Origin: Uloborus plumipes | Lineage: Eukaryota > Arthropoda > Arachnida > Araneae > Uloboridae | Length of the DNA stretch: 64,000 nucleotides | Reading direction: 5' to 3' | Assembly (NCBI GenBank): GCA_038373865.1 | Contig: JAXGGA010002335.1 | Location: forward strand, 60,765-124,764 | Part shown: one piece after another, positions 47,201 through 56,301 of the stretch | Layout of the letters: every line of letters begins with the position of its first letter | How positions within the stretch are numbered: the stretch's first letter is position 1 | Notes under the pieces: model-generated | The model's database searches: none | The model's input: the letters and a program-made list of their open reading frames with translations, nothing else | What the model was told of the DNA's origin: nothing | Program-made: the position numbers and the translations under genes

Positions 47201-50200
47201 GTGCCAATAGATGGGTCAATAGCCCAATACACTGGTGGTTTAGTAAAGGTGAGTTTTCTAACAAAAAATATTAGAAATTATTGTAACAATAGTGTTGACG
47301 TCCTGTGAAAAGGCTGTCAATAAATGTCAACTTTTTTTCGAAATTTTTGCCCCCCCCCCCCCACCACCACACAAGTGACATTTCGTCTTACCTCTTGCCC
47401 ATTATTCTATATCATCCTAAGTTTTAGAAGCATATATTCTAAAAAATGTGTTATGCCACTTTTTGTTATCCCCTCAATTAAAGCTCTCAACTAAGAATTC
47501 TGAATAGTAGCCACTGGCTACTAGAGTCGCAAAAATGGTAACCTCTCTTGCCTTTTTGGTTGCCATTTTGACAAAAGTATTTGCACAATGCAGAAAAGTG
47601 AATAACTTATTGTCTTTTTAACATAAAGAACTAGCACGCTCTTCCATTGCTCAGCATTGTTGGACTTCTGGTCACTGCTTTGATTTTTCTTCGGCTAGAA
47701 TTATTTGTAAATGTTCGTCAGTTTATGACCTCGATTTTTGGGAAGCTTACTATATTTGGAAAAATTCCCATTCTCTGGTGAATGATTTTTCCAGTGTTCC
47801 ATTTTTCCCTGACATCTGGAAGCAATTTTTATAATTTCGTCTTCTAGTGTTTTCTCCCGCGCTTTTTTCTTTCCCCTACTTTCCTTTGCTGTCTTCCCCT
47901 TTTCTTCGCTCTCCTGGCTGTTTCGCTGATCGCTGATTGGTCGGTGTTTTCCCGCTCTCGTCGTGAGTTCATACGCACTGGCCCATTTGTTATAAATACC
48001 GGGGCCCACGTGCTTCGCGCTCAGTTCTCTTACAGCTTTCATGTTGTTTGCTGAGCTTCTTGCACTGAGGAAGGGGCTCCATTGTAGCCTTGAAATAGCT
48101 ATTTGCTGTACTTTCTACCTTATTTGTGCTTTATTTACGTTGATTTTTAACTTCAATTAAACTTCAATTAACTTATTGTCTGTTATAAAAAAAAAAGAGA
48201 TCATGATGTTCTACGAAAATAACAAACAAAAGTTCAATTAATATGATTTTGAAATCTAAAAATACGAGCATACAACAAACAAAAATATTTTACAAATGAT
48301 TTTTAATAAATAAAGAAACTTGGTCACTACTTTTAGTGACAAGTACATAATTTGCTGTCAGCCATTTTCAATGCAATCCATTGGCAACTGGGGACCACTA
48401 TAGCTTTACCCTCAATTCTTCTTTTCACAATTCCCGACCCCCTCACCTCCACAAATCTTGCCATCATTTGTAAACAGTTCCCAATTTCTTTTGAATATTT
48501 TATACCATTTTTCTTGAAAATTATTTTAACTTAATTTGACTTGCTGTTCAACAGTAAAAAAAATGACCCTGAAAGCTATGTATCTAAACAAGCAGCTCTT
48601 CACTCAATGTTTTCCTTTCCAGTTAGAGAAAGACATGGCTGCCATTAACTTCGGTCCTTCCCCCATGCCCGAGCTCGCCCATTTCGCCCTGGGCCTGGAG
48701 AGCTGCTCCCACCAGCATCCGGACTTCATCGCGTTCTGCGTCCTCAACACCATGATGGGCGGAGGCGGCTCCTTCTCGGCCGGGGGCCCCGGGAAGGGGA
48801 TGTACACCAGGCTGTACACGAATGTCTTGAACAGGTCAAACTCTTTGGATGTGGAATGAGCATGGGAATTCTTTTGCTCCGTTTCAAATTTAGGATTTTA
48901 TGAGTCCAGAACTGCATGCAATCCGAAGACTGCAGTTTCGTCCTTATTGTGGATTCATCCAGCCTCTTGAGTCCATAATAAGGATGAAGCTGCAGTCTGG
49001 ATAGAAAACCGAGCTGGTGGTGTATTGCATGTATTTAAAATAGTGTTTTGTATAGTCGGTGGCCTACACCTATGTAGTTTGTATTGTTTCTCCCCTTCTC
49101 TCTGCTCATTAAGTTTTTTTTTTTTTTCTTGTAACCTGTACATATTTGATTTGAACAATTTTCCATTGTAGAAAAAGTCATAGGTATGTATGGCACTTAG
49201 CTTCAGTTTTACTTTCAACCCTGGCCAAAAGTAAAAACCACGTATACATCGTCTACTTGTGTGGATGTTTGTTCCTCTTTTTTCTACTTTTATATTTGAA
49301 TGAAACTTTTAATATTTTCTTATGATTCAACTGTGTTATTTAGCGGATTATTAAACACTTTATTGGAGCATTCAATAACAAAAAACAATTGGAGCATTCA
49401 GAATGTTTCATGTTCTTTAATGGCTTGTTTTTTTTTATTTAGCAGATTATTCTTTCTTTAGTGTTGTCTCAATGCTAGTTCTGGCCAAAAATCTGTTGAA
49501 ATGGGAATAATTTATAGTTCCCTAACAAATAAATTCTCATGTAACTTTGACCAAACATGGCAAATTTTTTTTAAAAATCCCCAATATTAAAAATGCCTGT
49601 TGGCGTGCCTATAATAAAAAGTGCCATTAAAAGAAATCCTCAATTCTATTTCAATTAAGTGGTGTAGCAAAATTTAAAATTATACTTAGTTAGCATACTT
49701 TGAACTTTGAAGTGAGACTAGAATCAATAAAAAACTTATTTTGTGGTTTACTTTTTCTAGACACATAGAACAGAAGTTAATAAATACCTTTGCTTGCTGA
49801 AAAATAAAAGATGGCAAGACAAAATTAATAAGCACAAATTTTCTGTACTTTCTTTGCAGATTTGTGCGTATTAATGTAATATTATTATCTTTTATATTGT
49901 AACGAGTCCATAGCACCTTCAACTTTCTTCAAATGAGCATTCCAATCTTGAGGAAGTAACTATAAATTTATTTACAAGTATTTACACTATTTACAATATG
50001 AGCAGGAAACAATTGCTAAACATCCAGCAATTAGGTAGCAAAACAGTACACTGTACTCTCAACAGTAACTCAGCACCACGTATCAAACGTGAACAGTAAT
50101 TAAGCAATTACAAAAGCAAAACAACCATTTGCCAAGCGAACGAAAACGAGTCACCAGATCAAATCTGAAAACAACTGACTGACTAAAAACTGTGTTCAAG

Positions 50201-53200
50201 GCTATTTATACTCGGAAGGAACATTCTAGCAAAATCCGGAGCATTCTGTTTCATTCATAACATTACGTAATCCATTCAAGAAACTTCTAGTAATAAAAAG
50301 AAAAAGAAAAAAAAAAGAAAACACTCAGAGCGAAAAATGTCTTCATCTTCACGCTTATTAAAGTTAGGGCAAGTGTAAAAACTGCAAAGTGTTTCAGGGC
50401 CGGTATACAGATGATAAAAGTGATATCTTCAGATACATTTGCAACATGTCGCCAGATAAAACCAAAACTAATGAAAATAAAGCAAGGCAGGAAAAACCAC
50501 AACTATTTACAAGATTTGTAACATTATGGATATAGTTTGAAGTGTTTTCCAATTTTTCCAGCGTCTGTGATATGATTCTTTTTTGCCAATGGTAGCTAGT
50601 TAAAAAAATACTTTTTCTTGTAACCAGTAATTGTAAAATTTTGAATAACATTGTGTTATACTGTCAGATTTTATGTAATTCAAGCTTCTTGTGCAATTCT
50701 GTGTGTTCTTAAAGGTACCACTGGATGTATAGTGCAACTGCATTTAATCATTCTTACTCTGACTCTGGATTGTTTTGCATTTTGGCAAGTGCACACCCAA
50801 ATCAAGTAAGTAGAAAGACTTGTCTCTTACTTTAGACTCTTACTAAAAATCTTTATCTTGTTTTATTAAATACTAGCCGGGTGCCCGGCCCTGCCCGGGT
50901 TTCTGCCGGTTAATGTGTTTCAGTGAAACTCATTTATAATTTTTTCAGCATTAAACTGCACATCTATATACATAAATGGCTACTTCTGTAAGCAATGTTT
51001 TTTTTTTTTTTCTGTCTGGATAGACTAAAAAAAAAAAAACTGTACTACACACCCTAAATACAAATGCAAGCTGCAAATAATGTTTAGGTAAATAGGAAAT
51101 GTCATAAGCTTGGTGTATTAAAATAAATATATATTTACAGTATCAATCGCACTGAAATTAACCATTTCCAAATACTGCTCGTTAAATAAGTCCCATTATT
51201 AGTTTCTATCCTCGTGACAACATTGGTGAGGTGAAAACATCTTATGTACCTAATTTAGAAATTTTTTTGACTATAAACACTTTCTATTCTCTAACTATTG
51301 CCAAAATCAATTTTTTTTTTATTTCACCCGTTAGCGATTGTTGGCTCAGATAAATATAAAAATCCTTAGAAGGCAATAAATTCCATACTTACTCCAGAGA
51401 AGTCTTGGTTCAAAATTTTCAATATGATTACAATCAATATTGTTGCTGCATGGCACCAAATTTTTGCAACAATGGGTTGAAAATTTAATCATTTAATGGG
51501 GAAATGACATAAAATTAACTGTTTTCCATAATAACTTTTTTAAACTAAGCTTTTTAGAAATAAATTATAGCTTATCCTGCTCCCTGTTACTGTAGCTATC
51601 TACGGTGAAAAAATGGTTAAAATCGGTCCAGTAGTTTGGAAGATTACCCCGGACATACGTTTTCAAAAGTTGTCTTTTATGTATATAGATTCAAACTAAA
51701 TATTCTTGAGTTTTATAAAAATGTTTTATAAAACTCAAGACTTTTGCAGACTGCAAAATGTAAGGATTTTTTTTTAATGCCTTTGGTTTTAGTTCTGAGA
51801 AAAATAGTTGGATTTCTTTTTTTTTTTTTTTTTTCAAACTCTTTTATGATTGCTCAAGCAAATCTGAATCTTCCTTATCTGTTTCCAGATTCGTACTGAT
51901 TTTATTTATTTATTGCTTGATTTTTGATGTTTTGAAATATTCTGAACTAGAAATTGCTACGAATTTAACACTGAAAAGTTTGAAATTTCAAATTGCTGTA
52001 AGACACTATAGTCACATCTTCCTTATATAGAAACTTAATTCAGTAAATTCATGATTATCCAAAGTTATTGGGACCAGCCTTTATGTATTTTTGAACTTTT
52101 CCAGTGATCAATAATAAAGTGTGTACGCCTCTTAGAAGTCCTCAAATGCTGCTTAACTTTGATTTTTGCTTTTGAGACCTAACAATTCTTAATTTTGACA
52201 TGATGCTGTAAATGTGCAGCAATATTTTAGCATCTGTTTTTTATTTTGTCATTTTTCCATGTTAAAAACTATTGAATAGTATGAATGCTTGCTCATGAAT
52301 TAATTGTTTTAGCTGTAATTATTCAACAATGTATTGTTTCATTCAGTTTTTTTTATATTACTGCTAAAAATAGAAATTTTTTCTTATTAACTTAATTGTA
52401 ATTATTATGGTGCTATTGTCTTTTTTATTGTACATTTGAAATGCTCTTTAATTATTGTGTTTTTTTTTTTTTCAGCTGAAAGATCTGGTAGATGTGATTG
52501 TAAATGAATTTAAAGCTATGACTGGACAAATTTCTCATGTAGGAAGTTTTAAGCTCTTTTTTCTTATAATTAAACTTTACTCATATTTCTCCTTTTGCAC
52601 ACGTACACAAGCATGTATTGTATATATAAGGTGTTCCGTTTTAACTTGCACGCCCTTTATTTTCATAATTGTTTGACTTAGATTTATACTTCCAGTTGTA
52701 ACAATGCTCAAAATGAGGGACAGAGTTAAGATACTAAAAATTTGAAACGGAAAAAAAAAAAAAAAAAGTCAGAAAATATGAAAGCTAACTTTTAAAAGTT
52801 GGAGGCTAATCAATAAATAAATAAATATAAGTTATAATGTTATCAAAATTTATTTTGACCTTGTTTGTGCAATATTACTTATGACTAGAAACAGTATGAG
52901 CTTGCTTTAAAAAATTCTTCAATTGTAATTTAAAGTAAAATTAAAACTCCAAATAAATGAGCATTTTAATTATAAAAACTGTCAGATGTAAGGGAACTTA
53001 CTTTGTTGTTTTCACAATATTTTAGTTGTATTCACAATATTTATGTGTATTTCACAATTTTTCTTTGCTCACTTTAAGGCTTTTTTCTTATTATTTTCTT
53101 TTTTAAATCAAATTTGAAAAATTTCTAGTTAAAAAGTGCCTAGTTATTTTATTCTTTTTATGGTATCAGAGAAAGTTTCAATTTTCGGAAAAAATAGTGA

Positions 53201-55295
53201 AACATGTACTAACCAAAGAAAATGGTGCAAAAAAATGAGCAAATACAACTGTCTTGTGATTCAAAATTATTTTATGTATGCAGAAATTATTGATTATGGT
53301 TTTTATCCTAAATGTTCTTTTTGCCTTTGCTGACATGCAAAGTTTGTTTTATTAACAATATTTATTAATTTCAAGTGCAAAGCATCAAACAATGGAAGGA
53401 AGTTTCAAGCTGAGAGTTTCTGCTCCCTATCAAAATTTGCTTTTGAAAGAGTAGACTTTTTTTTTTTTTTTTGTCTTTAAAGAATATCAAAAAGTATTTA
53501 ATATGACAATAATTCTGTTTTTGAAAATTCTAGAGAAGGATTCATTGATTTGTGTTTATCTTTATAGGGCATTTATTCATCAATTACATTATTTTTGAAT
53601 AATGTTGCTTCTTTGAATTAAATTAAAATGCCTGACTACATATTTTGTAAAACAAATTTATAAATACAAGTTATGATTTATACTTAAAAAAAATGTAAGA
53701 TTGAACATTTTCACGAATGCTTAGCAGGCATTACTTTTCATTTTAAGGTCATTGTCAATGAGTTGTTAAGGCTTTTTTTTTTAATTTAAGGGTAGAAAGT
53801 CAACTTCAACATTCTGCCTTAATAGGCCTTAATAAGTAACAGCTGGAGCTACTTAATTATCTGCAGCTTTAGGACAAAAAACATTTTGATATCTTGGCAT
53901 GGAGGCTTTGTCCTCAACATATGCAACTTGAGCATAAGGCTTCAAACGAAGGGCACAACATTTCTTCTGTGCTAATTTTCACATATTTTTCCCAGTCTGA
54001 ATTAGATCGGGCAAAGACTCAACTACAATCGGTGCTTCTCATGAATTTGGAATCAAGACCAGTAATGTTTGAAGATATTGGTCGACAAGTACTTGCCACA
54101 GGCACCAGAAAAGAACCAGAATATTTTATTAATGAAATAGGTCAGTATTTAACTCTGTCTGTAACTTTTATTTCTCATTTCTTTCATAATTACAATGGGT
54201 TTTCTGTCACACTAGGGATTTACCGGTTGATCGGCTAAGCCGATTAATGATAAGGATGAATTTTTTTAACCCTACAAATTTCAGCATCACTTTTTTTGCT
54301 TTGTTTTACAATTCTTAGAAATAGTTAGTAATTTATGTCTGAGGGAAGTTTTTTTTTCCCCCATTTTCCTCATCAAATGTTATCTGATTTCTCAGAACCA
54401 ATTTTCATGTAGTCAATAAAATTACATAAACACATTGTTAAGTATGCTAACTAGACATGAAAATTTAAAAGCAAAAATATGGAGAGTCTGTGGTGAGCAC
54501 TCTAATCTAGAAGTGCTTTTAATTTAAGCTTTTTGATTAAAAGCACCAGTTCAATGCATGACAAGGGGGAGCAGGCTTTTTCTTTGAAAGGTGCTCTTAC
54601 CTCTTTTTTAAAGGATGGATTTATTCCCAAAGAGGTTTTTAAAATTGTTCTATTTACTTTATGTATTTTTTATAGAAAAAATTATTTACCAGAATTAATT
54701 TTTATAACTTGAATGCTTAGCACTAAATAAATAAACAACACAGAAAACTCTACAATAGTTGAAATTATGGACCCTCAGTAAGTTGACACCCGCTTAACCT
54801 TTTGGAACCGGGCTGTTCATATAGAAATTTTTCTTCCGACCCAGGTAGTACGACAGTTGAACCACAGATTTCTTTTCCATTGAAAAGAGAAGGTATAAAC
54901 TGTCGTACCAGACGTATGAAACCTTGAAAAAATCCCCGACTCCAAAGGGTTCGAGTGAAAATTTCAACCCCGTCCTATAAAGAAAAAAGAGTTGCGGTAC
55001 AACATGTGTACCGCCCGGTTTCTAAAGGTTAACTCGACACATTTTCATGGTCCCATGGAGTGTCCAGTTACAGAGGCTCCACTGTATTCATATTTTTAAT
55101 GTTAAAAAAAATTTTTCCCCCACAGCCAAAGTTACAGCAGACGACATTCACAAGATAGCCACGCAAATGTTAAGGAGCAAGGCATCGGTGGCCGCACTGG
55201 GCGACTTGAAGTACCTTCCTCCTTTGCGGGAGATCAATGCAAATCTCGTCAGCAAGGAAAGACTCCGAGCCCACAGATTTTCATTATTTTCTTAG
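37950..55295 (+). CDS. PMPCA: Mitochondrial processing peptidase alpha subunit, start exon missing
   Basis: PMPCA pairs with the catalytic PMPCB in the mitochondrial matrix. It binds the presequences of imported proteins, which the beta subunit cleaves. Twelve exons joined by GT-AG introns give about 514 residues in one frame, close to the usual length of about 525. The N-terminal part ([15 protein letters not shown]) is Arg/Lys/Ser-rich, like a targeting sequence. [18 protein letters not shown] follows, then SGSRYE and HFLEKLAF (His at residue 94). In the beta subunit this is the zinc site HxxEH; here the last His is Lys, as expected for alpha. [32 protein letters not shown] and the glycine-rich loop [20 protein letters not shown] (from residue 334) come next, then [20 protein letters not shown] and VAALGDL. 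The start codon lies in an unidentified upstream exon. Introns carry many insertions. Confidence 0.96.
38230..38976 (+). mobile_element. Tigger-like MITE family member, PMPCA intron
   Basis: Starts CAGTGGAACCTCGGTAACAC and ends near GTCGAGTTATTACAATTGCA with CACTG-like termini. The first 140 bp match 22234-23020 (LTR removed) and, inverted, 54715-55085. Repeated 'cgagtta/gtcaacttac-gaggt' motifs recur inside the right part (38830-38960). Confidence 0.6.
39028..39360. mobile_element. MITE with about 35-bp diverged TIRs
   Basis: The left side GCGCTATTTACATTACAACC (39028 on) is the inverse of the right side GGTCGTAATGTGAATAGCCC (ending 39360). The interior holds an RFX X-box-like palindrome GTTGCCATGACAAC (39101-39114) and CCAAT-type motifs. 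Non-coding. Confidence 0.6.
40078..40157 (+). CDS. PMPCA: PMPCA exon 2 (HFLEK)
   Basis: Acceptor AATCTTTTATAG ends at 40077 and donor GTAAGT starts at 40158. It encodes [20 protein letters not shown] then LEKLAFN. The inverted zinc motif is incomplete (HFLEK), marking the non-catalytic alpha subunit. Confidence 0.95.
41216..41255 (+). repeat. Poly-T (40) forming a 3' splice site tract
   Basis: An uninterrupted run of 40 T ends 3 bases before the start of PMPCA exon 3 (AAG acceptor). The whole polypyrimidine tract is a homopolymer. Confidence 0.95.
41259..41341 (+). CDS. PMPCA: PMPCA exon 3
   Basis: Follows a 40-base uninterrupted T run and AAG. The donor GTGTGT starts at 41342. Encodes [20 protein letters not shown] then ICDCQGS and two bases of Arg. 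Confidence 0.94.
41816..41918 (+). CDS. PMPCA: PMPCA exon 4
   Basis: Acceptor TTTCATTTCAG ends at 41815 and donor GTGAGT starts at 41919. Encodes [20 protein letters not shown] then [14 protein letters not shown], a conserved M16-fold segment. Confidence 0.95.
42666..42894. mobile_element. piggyBac-like MITE copy 1
   Basis: Flanked by TTAA on both sides (42666-42669, 42891-42894). Termini are CCTTTTGGATCCGGGC and the inverse of CCTTTAGGAACCGGGC. Internal inverted segments TAGTACGACAGTTT and AAACTGTCGTACCA form a hairpin. TTAA targets with CCTTT ends fit the piggyBac superfamily. Confidence 0.8.
43005..43097 (+). CDS. PMPCA: PMPCA exon 5
   Basis: Acceptor TTTGAAACAG ends at 43004 and donor GTAAGT starts at 43098. 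Thirty-one codons in phase 0: [20 protein letters not shown] then [11 protein letters not shown]. Confidence 0.95.
43673..43753 (+). other. Short presequence-like ORF in PMPCA intron
   Basis: CCAAGATGGCTGC overlaps an ATG whose 26-codon frame reads [20 protein letters not shown] then PCFVLEI and a stop. The peptide is hydrophobic and basic without acid residues until its end, like a mitochondrial presequence, and the ATG context matches a YY1-type motif. It lies in intron 5, on the wrong side of exons 1-5 to be their start. No clear donor follows. It may be chance or a relocated copy. Confidence 0.2.
44036..45440 (+). repeat. 443-bp unit containing a SINE body, three tandem copies plus a partial
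   Basis: TTGTAACCCTACTCCACTCG begins the SINE part at 44111, 44554 and 44996, so the period is about 443 bp. Each unit has a SINE body of about 310 bp (ends AAATGCAGCCCTGTTTGAAC) plus about 130 bp of intron. Copies 2 and 3 are almost identical; copy 1 differs at a few sites. The trailing partial (about 45370-45440) is plain intron without the SINE and abuts PMPCA exon 6. The body matches the 3' part of the SINE at 61987-62363 (TGCGGAAAATC, GCATGTAAAAGATCCCTT, CTGGGCGTCAAAATTC). Confidence 0.85.
45454..45626 (+). CDS. PMPCA: PMPCA exon 6
   Basis: Acceptor CTATATTTTCCAG ends at 45453 and donor GTAAGC starts at 45627. Encodes [38 protein letters not shown] and VETCQ. A triplicated SINE unit ends just upstream in the same intron. 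Confidence 0.96.
45658..46040 (-). mobile_element. LTR-like fragment, inverted
   Basis: On the minus strand it reads toward an AATAAA (near 45748) and ends GCGAGTAACA, the complement of TGTTACTCGC at 45659. The interior is GC-richer, with a GAGA run near 45866. The opposite end and a target duplication could not be fixed. Confidence 0.4.
46256..46493. mobile_element. piggyBac-like MITE copy 2 (inverted)
   Basis: Same family as 42666-42894 in the other orientation, flanked by TTAA (46256-46259, 46490-46493). Shares TGGTACGACAGTTTATACC and CTTCTCTTTTCAATGGAAAA. In PMPCA intron 6. Confidence 0.8.
47143..47248 (+). CDS. PMPCA: PMPCA exon 7
   Basis: Acceptor ATATCCCTCTAG ends at 47142 and donor GTGAGT starts at 47249. 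Encodes [20 protein letters not shown] then [15 protein letters not shown]. Confidence 0.95.
47622..47834 (+). pseudogene. Penelope-like element, C-terminal GIY-YIG region
   Basis: An open frame ending in TAA reads [20 protein letters not shown], then [20 protein letters not shown], then [15 protein letters not shown]. This fits the region after the GIY-YIG endonuclease core in Penelope-like retroelements (SxxxxHxxxTGHxFDF then a basic EAxxIxK block). The reverse transcriptase and most of the endonuclease are missing, so it is a 5'-truncated insertion in PMPCA intron 7. The assignment is by pattern only. Confidence 0.6.
47835..48190 (+). promoter_or_regulatory. Terminal region of the Penelope-like element with a core promoter
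   Basis: Downstream of the stop are ATTGG (47936-47940, an inverted CCAAT box), TATAAATA (47991-47998) and TCAGT (48021-48025). The TATA-to-Inr distance of about 31 bases is correct for an arthropod Pol II promoter. CACTGAGGAAGGGGCTCC follows near 48064, and an AAA tail ends near 48197. It could start RNA in the sense direction of PMPCA. Confidence 0.5.
48623..48834 (+). CDS. PMPCA: PMPCA exon 8 (glycine-rich loop)
   Basis: Acceptor TTTCCTTTCCAG ends at 48622 and donor GTCAAA starts at 48835. Encodes [20 protein letters not shown] and the substrate-binding loop [20 protein letters not shown]. This exon is notably GC-rich compared with its AT-rich neighbours, as often seen for constrained exons. 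Confidence 0.96.
48923..49030. ncRNA. Decayed hammerhead ribozymes, back to back
   Basis: On the minus strand (48962 to 48928): CTGGATGA, ATCC, loop ACAATAA, GGAC, GAAA, CTGCAG, TC; the core has one extra G. On the plus strand (48964-48997): CTCTTGA, GTCC, ATAATAA, GGAT, GAAG, CTGCAG, TC; two core bases and the last GAAA base are changed. The plus copy keeps stem I (ATCCA with TGGAT) and is followed by GAGCTGGTGGTGTATTGCAT, matching the flank of the intact hammerhead (GAGTTGGCGTTGTATTGCAT at 2845). Probably catalytically dead. Confidence 0.65.
49898..50523 (-). mobile_element. Solo LTR, inverted copy
   Basis: The complement of the LTR at 22275-22926: on the minus strand it begins TGTTACAAATCTTGTAAATA and ends GACTCGTTACA. 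A TATA-like TATAAATAG sits near 50205 on the minus strand. Flanks are ATAT and TTAT, a one-base-off 4-bp duplication. In the PMPCA intron before exon 9. Confidence 0.8.
50715..50805 (+). CDS. PMPCA: PMPCA exon 9
   Basis: Acceptor TTCTTAAAG ends at 50714 and donor GTAAGT starts at 50806. Completes NR, then [20 protein letters not shown] and [10 protein letters not shown]. Confidence 0.94.
50868..51690 (+). repeat. Degenerate interspersed repeat, second copy
   Basis: Begins TACTAGCCGGGTGCCCGGCC and ends with AAAATCGGTCCAGTAGTTTG, GGACATACG and TTTATGTATATAGATT. Start and end types resemble 26037-27648. Class unknown; in PMPCA intron 9. Confidence 0.5.
52476..52538 (+). CDS. PMPCA: PMPCA exon 10
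   Basis: A T-run and CAG end at 52475 and the donor GTAGGA starts at 52539. Twenty-one codons in phase 0, [20 protein letters not shown] then H. Confidence 0.92.
53996..54140 (+). CDS. PMPCA: PMPCA exon 11
   Basis: Acceptor ATTTTTCCCAG ends at 53995 and donor GTCAGT starts at 54141. Encodes [40 protein letters not shown] and PEYFINEI plus one base. Confidence 0.95.
54213..54640. mobile_element. Degenerate relative of the 28101 hAT-type MITE
   Basis: TAGGGATTTACCGGTTGATC with CCGATTAATGATAAG (54214-54255) is the inverse of the right-hand part of 28101-28807. The inner CTGTGGTGAGCAC (near 54490) matches GGTGCTCACCACAG at 28462. The other end is lost. In PMPCA intron 11. Confidence 0.6.
54715..55085 (-). 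mobile_element. Tigger-like MITE interrupted by a piggyBac-like MITE
   Basis: Reverse copy of the family at 22234 and 38230: its + strand end reads CAGAGGCTCCACTGTA and its start TAAATAAACAACACAGAAAA. Its TTAA, between GACACCCGC and CTCGACACA, received the element at 54794-55032. It ends about 40 bp before PMPCA exon 12. Confidence 0.7.
54794..55032. mobile_element. piggyBac-like MITE copy 3 (nested)
   Basis: TTAA at 54794-54797 and 55029-55032. Ends CCTTTTGGAACCGGGC and the inverse of CCTTTAGAAACCGGGC. Same internal GTACGACAGTT hairpin as the other two copies. Confidence 0.85.
55126..55295 (+). CDS. PMPCA: PMPCA exon 12 (last)
   Basis: Acceptor TTTTTCCCCCACAG ends at 55125. Encodes [37 protein letters not shown] and a C-terminus ending RFSLFS before TAG (55293-55295). 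Confidence 0.96.
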
Positions 55296-55378
55296 CAGTG
55301 AAGGTTATTTTTAGGAACTATTTCATTTATTTTGTAAAAAAAAAAAGAACATTCTATGGTTCCATCATAATAGTGTAT

Positions 55379-55397
55379 AATAAATTCAGAAAATAAA
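55379..55397 (+). promoter_or_regulatory. PMPCA: PMPCA poly(A) signals
   Basis: Two AATAAA hexamers, at 55379-55384 and 55392-55397, lie about 85-100 bp after the stop codon. That fits a short 3' UTR. Confidence 0.7.
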
Positions 55398-56301
55398 TTT
55401 AAAACAGAAAACAAAGTGAATATACTTTTTTGTGTATAATGAATGAAGTGAAAGGGTCTCTCACTCCTGTAACAGTGCAAGCACCTTGTCTACAGGTTTA
55501 CTATTCTATCCTCAGTCAGACCCTTAATACAGCGTTCTCACTCTCATTCAAGGAAAAAAATTCAAGGACTTTGTAAGGCAATTCAAGGAAAGGACCGCAA
55601 AACTACATATTTTATGCATGAAAAAGCACATGGTAAGTTTGCCAAAGAGTAGAATTTCACAGATAATGAAACCGGGTGAGTTTTCGACAGATGCAATTGG
55701 AATTCAAAACGCAAAGAAAAAAAATCAAGGCACGAAATGCGAAAAGTACAATTGTTTTTTAGGTAATGCAAAAAATTTGGCAAATATGTGAAAATTGTTT
55801 TCACTTATTTTTAAGGACTTTTCAAGAACCCATCAGGAAAATCAAGCACTTTTCCAGGGCCCCCTCATTCAGAAATAACCTAAGAGCAAAATGAGGTATT
55901 TTCTTAACTTGAATGCATCGATAGATCGAAATTTTTGAGTTATGTATTCTCGGATGGTTTTATGGTGAAAAGATTTTATAAATGAACTTAAAAATATACT
56001 AACTAGACACAGAAAAAATCATTTTATTCAAATACAAAGATCACATAGTAATACTATAGCTCCAAATATATACATATTTACAAAAATGGTTGTCATGAAA
56101 TACATCTTAAACAATAAAAAGTTGAAATCAAACAATGAAATGAAATAGTTTATCATTTGCCTACTTCGATTAAAACGCTTTTCTGTGATATGTTTTGATT
56201 TTTCACACTCTGAAACTCTCTGCTCAAAAACTTATTACTTAGTTATTTGTCTCATCCATTCCTTTTTAAACTTTAAGTGATCATTAAATTATAATTCAGT
56301 A
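55398..56301. other. PMPCA 3' flank, no gene recognised
   Basis: AT-rich sequence after the poly(A) signals. No exon-like frame or repeat boundary was recognised. Confidence 0.5.

Noticed and set aside
47701..48042. 113-codon minus-strand Lys/Glu-rich ORF
   Set aside because: It is the shadow of the plus-strand Penelope-like coding end and its promoter region.
48604..48819. Minus-strand ORF over PMPCA exon 8
   Set aside because: Shadow frame of a GC-rich, conserved exon.
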